6,663 nt of DNA from the NCBI GenBank assembly GCA_021107345.1, contig JAIOSX010000342.1:1-6663 (forward strand). The letters run 5' to 3'. The stretch is from Candidatus Aegiribacteria sp. (lineage in GTDB: Bacteria; Fermentibacterota; Fermentibacteria; Fermentibacterales; Fermentibacteraceae). Below are positions 1 through 6,316 of this stretch, piece by piece. A model generated the notes under the pieces. That model searched no databases. It saw nothing but the letters and a program-made list of their open reading frames with translations, and was not told where the DNA came from. The position numbers and the translations under genes were made by a program. Each line of letters starts with the position of its first letter. Position 1 is the first letter of the stretch.

Positions 1-655
1 CTCTGAGGTCCGAAAGGTTTTCCTCAATGGTCGGATCCGGGTGATGATTGGGGAAATCGCCATTCATATCACAGTAAAGGGGAATAACCCTGCAACCCAG
101 ATTTCTTAGAACTTCAACGGCTGTATCACCGCCGGTTCCATTGCCGGCATCAATTGCGACCCTTAGTGACCTGTCAAGTGAAAACTCTCCCAGAAGCCTT
201 TCAAGATATGGTTTCCTTACTGTAACCTTCTGAAGATTGGAATCCAGGGAAACATCAATTGAGTCGGGGAGGTTTTCCATTCTCCTTCTGATATCCTGAA
301 TTGAATCGCCGTATATAGTATCAAGTCCGAACATTATTTTGAAACCATTGTATTCCGGAGGATTATGACTGCCGGTAATCATCACTGTAACGTCAGTATT
401 CAGGGTGTGCGCTGCAAAATACGTCATAGGTGTCGTCTGTACACCAAGATCGATAACATCGCATCCGGTCGAACGAATTCCAGCAGCAAGCCATTCCATT
501 AACATGGATCCGGATTCTCGACAATCCCTGCCTACAGCGATACGGTTTTGCGCGATTGAACCGAGGACCTTCCCCAGCATGATAGTCGTACTTCTATCGA
601 GATCGTCGGGGAATATGCCCCTGATGTCATATTTTCTAAAAATGCTGCTTTTCAT
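1..655 (-). CDS. Phosphomannomutase/phosphoglucomutase, N-terminal part (cut by window edge)
   Basis: Alpha-D-phosphohexomutase family enzyme. The family interconverts hexose 1- and 6-phosphates (mannose and/or glucose) in the cytoplasm, feeding nucleotide sugars for polysaccharide and glycan synthesis. I translated 218 codons from the ATG at 655. The N-terminal FRKYDIRGIF (residues 6-15), the GRD loop (42-44) and the phosphoserine loop TGSHNPPEYNGFK (94-106, catalytic Ser96) are intact. Domain 2 begins with DAGNGTGG (169-176), and DFPNHHPDPT lies at 200-209. The Mg-binding DGD loop and the sugar-binding domains would lie beyond position 1; family members are about 450 residues. The start is well supported: AAGGA at 663-667 sits 7 bases upstream, and the ATG directly follows the TAA of the upstream gene (zero gap), so the two are probably translationally coupled. 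Whether it prefers mannose or glucose cannot be told from this half, so I give no symbol. Confidence 0.95.
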   Translation of the reverse strand, partial: MKSSIFRKYDIRGIFPDDLDRSTTIMLGKVLGSIAQNRIAVGRDCRESGSMLMEWLAAGIRSTGCDVIDLGVQTTPMTYFAAHTLNTDVTVMITGSHNPPEYNGFKIMFGLDTIYGDSIQDIRRRMENLPDSIDVSLDSNLQKVTVRKPYLERLLGEFSLDRSLRVAIDAGNGTGGDTAVEVLRNLGCRVIPLYCDMNGDFPNHHPDPTIEENLSDLR

Positions 656-1459
656 TTATAGTTCCTTATGGCTTTTTAACCCGGGAAATTCAATGTCATA
701 CTGACCTGTGGCTGTCTCGCCTGTGAGCCATCCCCTGTGGGCACTTACTATCTGGCGTGCCAGTTCCACTCCAAAGGCTGACTGCTTTGTTTTGCTCTGC
801 GTTTCACCCTTATGTACGATTGTCAGCCTTACGGAATCGTACCCTCCGGTAAGCATTATGTGAATCAGTGAGCCCTGACTCGTGATACGCGATATCTCAG
901 ACAGAATATTGTCAAGAGCATGTCTAAGATAGTACCTGCTTCCTGAAACGAGGACGTTTTCATCCATTGATATTGCCAGGGATACTCCCCGGGCTGCGAA
1001 TAGATCATTCCATTCGTTAAGTGTTTCAAACAGCAGTTCATCAAGGGATACTTCGGATGATTCCGCTCCATCCGGGAATTGCGATTTATCGGTAAGGTCC
1101 ATGTTCTCAAGAGCTGCCAGTTCTTTCATCACGTTAAGAAAATTTTCGATTTCCTCGATTTCAGTAGTCAGTCTTGCAAGCTGTTCCTTAACAAGCGGTG
1201 ACCTGTCCAGGGGTCTGGAAAGTTCTATGGCTGTTTCCCGCACTGATTCCAGTGGTTTTCGCAGGGATATCCCGATCCGTGAGAGCATTTCCGATTTCAG
1301 TTTAACAAGCTCATCAAGCTCTTCTTTAACCAGCTTGAGTTTATTCTCAAGTTCTCTGATCCTTTTTTCGTATGTAATTTTGTTTCTTCTGTACATCTCC
1401 ATTATCATGAGTATCCCCAGAAATATCAGAAAAACAACATTGACAGGCAGGGTTATCAT
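656..1459 (-). CDS. Membrane-anchored degenerate histidine-kinase-like protein (pseudo-kinase)
   Basis: This 267-residue protein is laid out like a small sensor histidine kinase. It has one N-terminal membrane segment (about residues 4-20), a charged coiled coil (about 28-56), a DHp-like helical hairpin (about 53-118) and an ATPase-like C-terminal region (about 137-260). The H-box region KSEMLSRIGISLRKPL (55-70) aligns with the usual K-S-E-F-L...S-H-E-L-R-T-P-L, but Ile64 stands where the phosphorylated His should be. The N-box reads DNILSEI (183-189), with Glu188 in place of the metal-binding Asn. No D-x-G-x-G motif is visible; a G2-like FGVELARQIVSAHRG remains. It is probably catalytically dead, perhaps a scaffold or allosteric partner. 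I chose the ATG at 1459, which has GGAGGA at 1471-1476 and starts 1 base after the upstream TGA. A TTG at 1492 would add 11 residues but has a worse start context. No response regulator is nearby. Confidence 0.8.
   Translation of the reverse strand: MITLPVNVVFLIFLGILMIMEMYRRNKITYEKRIRELENKLKLVKEELDELVKLKSEMLSRIGISLRKPLESVRETAIELSRPLDRSPLVKEQLARLTTEIEEIENFLNVMKELAALENMDLTDKSQFPDGAESSEVSLDELLFETLNEWNDLFAARGVSLAISMDENVLVSGSRYYLRHALDNILSEISRITSQGSLIHIMLTGGYDSVRLTIVHKGETQSKTKQSAFGVELARQIVSAHRGWLTGETATGQYDIEFPGLKSHKEL
663..667 (-). promoter_or_regulatory. Ribosome-binding site of the phosphohexomutase gene
   Basis: AAGGA on the minus strand, 7 bases before the ATG at 655, placed within the last codons of the pseudo-kinase gene. 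It supports the ATG that immediately follows that gene's TAA. Confidence 0.65.
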
Positions 1460-1460
1460 G

Positions 1461-2672
1461 TCAGACCAGTTCCTCCAGATCCCTTGATACAAGAACTTCT
1501 CTACCGGTTGATCGACTTATTTCCTCGGGAGTAAGATCATCAAGCGTAATCATATCATGATTGAACATTACACCCGGCAGTATCACAGTATTATATGAAT
1601 CCGGAAGCTCCTTAACAGATCTTACAATATCTGCCCCTGAGAGAAGACCTGCCACACCGATTTCAGGCCCAAGAAAAGTATTCTCGACAGTGTTCACATA
1701 GTAATCACTGCCATTCAACACCCGTCTCAGAAAGGGGGCAGCCAGTGTTCCCGTACACACTGCTCCCTTTCCTGTGAATATTTTTCCCGATATATCCATC
1801 AGATCAGCAAGTAGCCCAATCCCGTTTTCTCTGAGCGAGCAACTCTCATAGTAGGACACATCTGGAATATCCAGTCCGGCCATTATGAAGAATTCATCAG
1901 ATGGGTATACCCAGCCGTTTCCGCGGGTTTTCATGGCCCTCTTCCTCCACACGTTGCATTGGTTTACAACCCGGAGGGCTTCAGGTTCAAAAGGACGCCT
2001 GATCTCCGGCAGTCCATTCCTGTATTTCGTCAGCCCGACAGGTACAACTCCAGCTGATATGACGGAGGGTATTGAAAGAAGATCTTCCAGAGTTCTGTCA
2101 AGCTGTTCCCCGTCGTTCAATCCGGGTACCACTACTATCTGAGTTTCCATTTTGATTCCGGCTCTGGAGAGTTTATCAAGCATGGGTATTACAGGTTCTT
2201 CCCTGCCTGTTCCAAGTATTCTTCCCCTTACCGAAGGATCAGTTGCGTGAACTGATATGTGCAGTGGTGACAGGTGTTTGCGAATGGCATATTCAGTATC
2301 ATCCCTGTCAAGGGTTACATATGTTCCCTGGAGGAAAGAGTACCTGATATCGTCATCTTTTACCTTAAGGGATGGCCTGACATCACAGGGCAGCTGGTCA
2401 ACGAAACAGAATATGCATTTTTTTCTGCATACGGCCGGTTCCTGGCCCTGGAATGTAAAACCCCAGTCAACACCGGATTTACGACGAATTGTAATACTTC
2501 TGATAAGTGGACCCCTTGTATATATCAGAGTAATGAATAGACCGTTTGCATTGTAAAGGAAATCGATCCAGTCATTCAGAGGACTGCCGTTGCATGAAAC
2601 AAGTCTGTCAATATTTCTGAATCCTGCAGCGGAAGCGGGAGACCCCGGAGTTACACAGAGTATCTCGAGCAA
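1461..2672 (-). CDS. PDZ-radical SAM-DUF512 protein (putative Fe-S oxidoreductase)
   Basis: This 403-residue protein matches the widespread but poorly characterised DUF512 radical SAM family. A short PDZ-like segment comes first (about 1-45: TPGSPASAAGF, then DRLVSCNG). The radical SAM cluster motif is C82-x3-C86-x2-C89 (CRKKCIFCFVDQLP), expected to bind a 4Fe-4S cluster and S-adenosylmethionine. It is followed by the family signature KVKDDDIRYSFLQGTYVTL (103-121). The DUF512 part is recognisable from YPSDEFFIMAG, SLRENGIG, TGTLAAPFLRRVL and GPEIGVAGLLSGADI. The substrate is unknown for the family. The only usable start is TTG at 2672: two codons upstream in the same frame is the TAA of the TPR gene. 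No good ribosome-binding site is visible, so it probably depends on reinitiation after that gene. The stop TGA lies 1 base before the next start. The family call is firm; the biochemical role is not known. Confidence 0.92.
   Translation of the reverse strand: MLEILCVTPGSPASAAGFRNIDRLVSCNGSPLNDWIDFLYNANGLFITLIYTRGPLIRSITIRRKSGVDWGFTFQGQEPAVCRKKCIFCFVDQLPCDVRPSLKVKDDDIRYSFLQGTYVTLDRDDTEYAIRKHLSPLHISVHATDPSVRGRILGTGREEPVIPMLDKLSRAGIKMETQIVVVPGLNDGEQLDRTLEDLLSIPSVISAGVVPVGLTKYRNGLPEIRRPFEPEALRVVNQCNVWRKRAMKTRGNGWVYPSDEFFIMAGLDIPDVSYYESCSLRENGIGLLADLMDISGKIFTGKGAVCTGTLAAPFLRRVLNGSDYYVNTVENTFLGPEIGVAGLLSGADIVRSVKELPDSYNTVILPGVMFNHDMITLDDLTPEEISRSTGREVLVSRDLEELV
1471..1476 (-). promoter_or_regulatory. 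Ribosome-binding site of the pseudo-kinase gene
   Basis: GGAGGA on the minus strand, 11 bases before the ATG at 1459 and lying inside the last codons of the radical SAM gene. It favours the ATG at 1459 over the TTG at 1492, because the site is downstream of that TTG and could not serve it. Confidence 0.65.
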
Positions 2673-2675
2673 ATG

Positions 2676-4724
2676 TTACACCAGTGAGCGCTGTACCTTG
2701 ACCATTTCCGGATCAAGTTTAGCAGCAGCTGCAAGTTCCTTATCCGCTTGAGAATTCCGGCCTGTAGCTCTGTAAACGTCCGCTATGGCAAGATGGAATC
2801 CAACGGATGATCTCAGATCTCCGGCTGTGGTAGAAAGCCCCTTTCTGAAGTGGTCTTCAGCCTCATCGAATCGTTCCAGGCTAAGGCAGCATCTTCCAAG
2901 CATTTCTCTGGCTTTCATTCTGAAATCGGGACTTTTTAGAACCTGTTCGAACTCTGATAGTGATTCTCTGAACAGACCCATCTCCATGTACGCTATTCCA
3001 AGATCGTAATGCGTGTTGAAATCATCGATGGGAACTGCTGTTTCAATACCCTCCTGAAATTCCCTGATAATACCTGCCAGAGCCTTTGCGGAATTCTTGT
3101 CGAATTTGCGGTCGATATCAGCCAGGATCATGGCTATATCCGCGTAATCATCACTGTCGGCAAGCCCCGGACGGATACCGTCCATGAGTGTTCTGGCCAT
3201 CTCGAAACTGGAATCCACAGAAACTGATTTCTCAAGTGCTGCAAGTGCTTCATGGGGGCTGTCGTTGAGCAGATACGCCACAGCGAGCCTGTAGAATGCC
3301 CTGGCCTGACCGTCTACGTCCATGGCCTTTCTTATTCTAACAATCTCCTTTGCAGCGCTGAGGGATTCAGGACAGATGTCAAGCACACCCTCAAGCAACT
3401 CAAATACCATATACTCGCGTTCATTGGCTCTGTAGATAGTACAGGCTCTTAGATACGAATCAATTGCACCGTAAAAATCACCGACTTCCAGAAGAAGGTT
3501 GCCAAGTTCAACATAACCCAGTCCATCCCCCCTTGATCTGTCAAGATTGCTTCTCATGTCCTCAACCTGGAGGGAAAGGGCTTCATGAAGCTGCCTGGCA
3601 GAAACCAGGTTCATGCTTACCAGGATGTCGCCCAGCTTTCGGTCGTTATCGGTATCCTTCTGGATATCAAGGGCTCTTAGAACATCGGGTGCTTCAAGAA
3701 GTCCTTCCGCGATGAAGTATTCACCTATCCTTTTTCTTTCAATGGAGAATATCCCGCCATCGTCTCCATCATCAAGTGGTTCTATGAAGTCGGAATCCTC
3801 AAATTCCACTTCATCGATGATAGTTGAAGGAGGAGTTTTATCAACCTTTTTTGTTTTTGTCTTCCTGGCAGGCTTCTTTTCAGGAGGAGTTTCGGCTTTC
3901 TCAACAGGTATTTCTTCTGGAGGAGTTTTGGCTTTCTTGACAGGTATCTCCTCAGGAGGAGTTTTGGCTTTCTCGACAGGTATCTCCTCAGGAGGAGTTA
4001 CGGCTTTCTCGAGATGTACTTCTTCAGGAGGAGTTACGGTTTTCTCGACAGGTACTTCTTCAGGAGGAGTTACGGCTTTTTCGACAGGTTTCTCTTCAGG
4101 CGGAGGTGGCTTCGGTTTAGATTTGGGTTTAATTGTGCCTTTGTCAAGCTTCTTGTTGAGCTTTTTAAGCATCAGTTCAAGCTGACCTGTTTCCTTAATA
4201 TTTCTGTCGCGGGCGATTTCAATCGCCAGTTTCAGTAAAACCTCATTCTCGTTTGCCGAGGCTACCTTGGCAAAACGAATTACCCATTTGTTATCACCCG
4301 GGTCAAGCCTGGTCATGGCATGGCATGACTGGAGTACAGGAGGTTCCTTAAGTGAAGGTTTTGATTTAAGGTAAAGAAGGTATTCCTTCTTTGCATCTTC
4401 GAATTTTTCTTGTTTATCAAAGCTTAACGCCTTGATGAAATGTGCTTCGGAGAATTTCTCGTTCATTCTCAGTGCTTTTCTTGCAACTGAAAGTGCAGCA
4501 GAGTGGAGACCGTTGGCGCAATAAAGCTGACCCGCTTTTCCGAAATTTTCAAGGGCTTCTTCAGTACGATCCAGCTTAACAAGTACGTCACCCAGTGTAT
4601 TAAGTATTGAAGCTTCATCGGGGTTTTCGTTGATTATACGGTTCAGGACTTTCTCGGCACTTTCGTACTTGCCATCTTGAATAAGGTCCTGAACCTTCCG
4701 ACGCTGTTCAATATCTATCATCAT
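2676..4724 (-). CDS. TPR protein with proline-rich 12-residue repeats and MshEN/T2SSE-N-like domain
   Basis: This 682-residue protein has no signal peptide or membrane segment and is probably cytoplasmic. TPR-like helical pairs fill about residues 5-125 (for example ASILNTLGDVLVKLDRTEEA) and about 400-682 (for example THYDLGIAYMEMGLFRESL), implying protein-protein scaffolding. Between them lie a basic proline-rich linker with six 12-residue repeats (212-283, consensus near IPVEKAxTPPEE), an acidic patch (about 304-322), and a domain at about 332-386. In that domain RIGEYFIAEGLL...L..AL..Q is followed by KLGDILVSMNLV...L.EAL..Q. This double motif resembles MshEN/T2SSE N-terminal domains, some of which bind cyclic di-GMP. 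The start is ATG at 4724 or the adjacent ATG at 4721. AGAGG at 4729-4733 is 4 bases from the first and 7 from the second, so the second may be used. I do not recognise a named gene. The gene exists without doubt; its role is unknown. Confidence 0.9.
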   Translation of the reverse strand: MMIDIEQRRKVQDLIQDGKYESAEKVLNRIINENPDEASILNTLGDVLVKLDRTEEALENFGKAGQLYCANGLHSAALSVARKALRMNEKFSEAHFIKALSFDKQEKFEDAKKEYLLYLKSKPSLKEPPVLQSCHAMTRLDPGDNKWVIRFAKVASANENEVLLKLAIEIARDRNIKETGQLELMLKKLNKKLDKGTIKPKSKPKPPPPEEKPVEKAVTPPEEVPVEKTVTPPEEVHLEKAVTPPEEIPVEKAKTPPEEIPVKKAKTPPEEIPVEKAETPPEKKPARKTKTKKVDKTPPSTIIDEVEFEDSDFIEPLDDGDDGGIFSIERKRIGEYFIAEGLLEAPDVLRALDIQKDTDNDRKLGDILVSMNLVSARQLHEALSLQVEDMRSNLDRSRGDGLGYVELGNLLLEVGDFYGAIDSYLRACTIYRANEREYMVFELLEGVLDICPESLSAAKEIVRIRKAMDVDGQARAFYRLAVAYLLNDSPHEALAALEKSVSVDSSFEMARTLMDGIRPGLADSDDYADIAMILADIDRKFDKNSAKALAGIIREFQEGIETAVPIDDFNTHYDLGIAYMEMGLFRESLSEFEQVLKSPDFRMKAREMLGRCCLSLERFDEAEDHFRKGLSTTAGDLRSSVGFHLAIADVYRATGRNSQADKELAAAAKLDPEMVKVQRSLV
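3567..3731 (-). other. MshEN/T2SSE-N-like double motif inside the TPR protein
   Basis: Residues 332-386 of the TPR protein hold two successive copies of an R/K-(I/L)-G-x-x-hydrophobic...G/N-L-hydrophobic...L-x-x-A/E-L-x-x-Q pattern, separated by seven residues. This is the arrangement known from MshEN domains of type II secretion and pilus ATPases. The first copy keeps R332, G334, G341 and Q355. The second has K363 instead of Arg and N372 instead of the second Gly, but keeps G365 and Q386. Domain resemblance is seen by eye; ligand binding is an inference. Confidence 0.6.
3876..4091 (-). repeat. Six tandem 36-bp coding repeats (12 residues each)
   Basis: Six in-frame 36-base units encode residues 212-283 of the TPR protein: KPVEKAVTPPEE, VPVEKTVTPPEE, VHLEKAVTPPEE, IPVEKAKTPPEE, IPVKKAKTPPEE and IPVEKAETPPEK. 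On the plus strand each unit contains a form of tcaggaggagtt. The TPPE core is invariant, while the hydrophobic and charged positions drift conservatively, so the repeat seems to be kept as protein sequence, probably an extended flexible spacer between the TPR and MshEN-like parts. The unit size makes copy number prone to change by slippage or recombination. Confidence 0.93.
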
Positions 4725-4757
4725 TCATCCTCTGTTTGCACCACATTGTTGTGGATA

Positions 4758-6026
4758 CTACTCAAACATACTGGAAATGAGTTGTCCTGCGACAACCACA
4801 TCATCAATATCAGGTATTGCCATGTGATAAGCAATACCACGATAATCATCAAGCTCCCAAACTATCATATCCGTATCCATCCCTGGAACAAGAGTGCCTT
4901 TGTAATCACCCATTCCAAGGGCTGCGGCACCATTCGCTGTGGCTGCGGTTAACGCTTCTTCTATGGTAAAGCCGCACTGGCACACCGCGAGATTGATCAT
5001 GAGCGGCATCGATTCACAGAAACAGCTGCCAGGATTCAAGTCCGTTGCGATTGCGACAGCCGCGCCTGCATCAAGAAGTTTTCTTCCTGGCGGGAAGGGC
5101 TTACCCAGAAAGAGTGCTGTTCCTGGCAACAGTGTAGCCACTGTGCTGCTTTCGGCAATCTTCCTGATATTCCTGTCAGAAATGGAAAGAAGATGATCCG
5201 CACTCAGAGCGCCTGTATCCACAGCTACTGAAGCTCCATCCGTATCATGAAATTCGTCAGCGTGTATCCTGATGCCGAATCCCATAGCCTTTGCCGCCTG
5301 AAGGTAATGTCTTGACTGTTCCGCTGTGAATACACCCTTTTCGCAGAAGATATCCACAAATTCCGCAAGTTTTCTGGCCTTTATTACGGGTAATACTATT
5401 TCGATGAGATACTGGATGTATTCATCTGACCGGTTTTTATACTCCAGGGGGACTTCATGAGCTCCCAGGAATGTTCTGGCAATGGTCTGTGGCCAGTATT
5501 CAGCCAGTTTTGAAACTGTTTCAAGGCATCTGATCTCCGTCTCAAGGTCAAGACCGTAGCCGCTCTTTACCTCAACCGTGGTTGTTCCTAGGAGAAGCAT
5601 GGTTGTAAGGTGCTTCAGAAGGGTATCCTCAAGGTCCGCAGGTGAAGCCTGTCTGGTTCTGTTGACGCTGTTGAGTATACCTCCTCCTGCAGAGGCAATG
5701 TCCTCGTAATCCGCTCCCATTGCCCGCATTGCGAATTCAACCTGTCTGGTACCAGAGTAAAGAGGATGAGTATGCGAATCAACGAAACCCGGGGTGATCA
5801 CTTTACCAGTGACATCTATTTCAAAGCCTTTATCAATAAGTTGTACACTGTTGGGGATGTCCCGGGTTTTTCCCGTCCACACTATTTTACCGCGGAAGGA
5901 AGCGAGTGCACCGTCTGGGATGATGGAAAGTTCTTTTGCAGCCTCGCCTCTTCGAAGACCAGGCGAACCGGCCATTGTGACCAGTTCGCCAATATCTGTC
6001 AGAAGTAAATCAGCCTGAACTTTCAT
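4758..6026 (-). CDS. hutI: Imidazolonepropionase
   Basis: HutI hydrolyses 4-imidazolone-5-propionate to N-formimino-L-glutamate, the third step of histidine degradation, in the cytoplasm. The 422-residue length fits the family (about 400-420). Amidohydrolase metal ligands are visible: H85 and H87 in VDSHTHPLYSGTRQ, H255 in RIHADEF, H278 in SADHL and D329 in ATDLNPGSC. Other family marks are AGGGILNSV (113-121), KSGYGLD (154-160) and GAHEVP (188-193). All catalytic regions look intact, so the enzyme should be active. The ATG at 6026 starts 9 bases after the rpmA stop. No Shine-Dalgarno sequence is visible there (AACCTCGCTCT), suggesting coupled or weak initiation. No other histidine-degradation gene (hutH, hutU, hutG) is in the window, so its pathway partners must lie elsewhere or be absent. 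Confidence 0.96.
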   Translation of the reverse strand: MKVQADLLLTDIGELVTMAGSPGLRRGEAAKELSIIPDGALASFRGKIVWTGKTRDIPNSVQLIDKGFEIDVTGKVITPGFVDSHTHPLYSGTRQVEFAMRAMGADYEDIASAGGGILNSVNRTRQASPADLEDTLLKHLTTMLLLGTTTVEVKSGYGLDLETEIRCLETVSKLAEYWPQTIARTFLGAHEVPLEYKNRSDEYIQYLIEIVLPVIKARKLAEFVDIFCEKGVFTAEQSRHYLQAAKAMGFGIRIHADEFHDTDGASVAVDTGALSADHLLSISDRNIRKIAESSTVATLLPGTALFLGKPFPPGRKLLDAGAAVAIATDLNPGSCFCESMPLMINLAVCQCGFTIEEALTAATANGAAALGMGDYKGTLVPGMDTDMIVWELDDYRGIAYHMAIPDIDDVVVAGQLISSMFE

Positions 6027-6035
6027 AGAGCGAGG

Positions 6036-6293
6036 TTAAATCTGTTCTGGAACTACAGATGCAACCTTTCTCCCACCCATTTTGTGGAATCTGATCCTGC
6101 CATCCGCTTTTGCAAAGAGTGTATCATCGTTTCCTCTTCCCACATTTACTCCCGGATGTATCCTGGTTCCACGCTGTCGCAGTATGATAGTTCCAGCGGG
6201 AACCATCTCCCCGGCAGCAGCCTTTACGCCGAGTCTTCTGCCGGCGCTGTCGCGGCCGTTTCTGGAACTGCTTGATGATTTCTTATGTGCCAT
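6036..6293 (-). CDS. rpmA: 50S ribosomal protein L27
   Basis: L27 is a component of the large ribosomal subunit whose N-terminal arm reaches towards the peptidyl transferase centre. The 85-residue length is normal. The sequence starts MAHKK, continues [28 protein letters not shown] and [16 protein letters not shown], all family hallmarks. There is no N-terminal cleavable extension of the Firmicutes (Prp protease) type. The arm carries five serines (residues 6-10) where many homologues have a Gly-rich stretch such as GGGSS or AGGST. The start is supported by GAAAGG at 6302-6307, 8 bases upstream of the ATG. Unusually, rplU (L21), normally the gene just before rpmA, is absent; the gene before it is a secreted protein, and the gene after it is hutI rather than obg. 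Confidence 0.98.
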   Translation of the reverse strand: MAHKKSSSSSRNGRDSAGRRLGVKAAAGEMVPAGTIILRQRGTRIHPGVNVGRGNDDTLFAKADGRIRFHKMGGRKVASVVPEQI

Positions 6294-6301
6294 ATTTTGA
6301 A

Positions 6302-6307
6302 CCTTTC
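6302..6307 (-). promoter_or_regulatory. Ribosome-binding site of rpmA
   Basis: GAAAGG on the minus strand, 8 bases before the ATG at 6293. It is one of the better-placed sites in the window, as expected for a highly expressed ribosomal protein gene, and it fixes the L27 start. Confidence 0.7.
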
Positions 6308-6316
6308 AATAACTAG

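Noticed and set aside
405..704. Plus-strand 99-codon open frame over the mutase start
   Set aside because: It lies opposite the conserved phosphohexomutase coding sequence and the gene junction, and its translation has no recognisable motif.
865..1110. Minus-strand 81-codon open frame overlapping the pseudo-kinase gene
   Set aside because: It is an out-of-frame shadow with no recognisable motif and no separate start site, while the overlapping frame shows kinase-like architecture.
1460..1492. TTG at 1492 as the start of the pseudo-kinase
   Set aside because: It would overlap the radical SAM gene by 32 bases. The ATG at 1459 has GGAGGA upstream and places the membrane segment right at the N terminus.
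3876..4091. Regular repeats suggesting a CRISPR array
   Set aside because: The 36-base units are directly adjacent with no unique spacers and are in frame within a coding region.
3613..4185. Plus-strand 190-codon open frame with SSGGV repeats
   Set aside because: It is the antisense shadow of the TPR gene. Its repeats are just the complement of the 36-bp units, and the minus-strand frame has clear domains.
4741..4754. Inverted repeat ccaca-ttgt-tgtgg between hutI and the TPR gene
   Set aside because: The stem is only five base pairs and no T-run follows, so it is neither a convincing terminator nor a supported operator; it could be chance.
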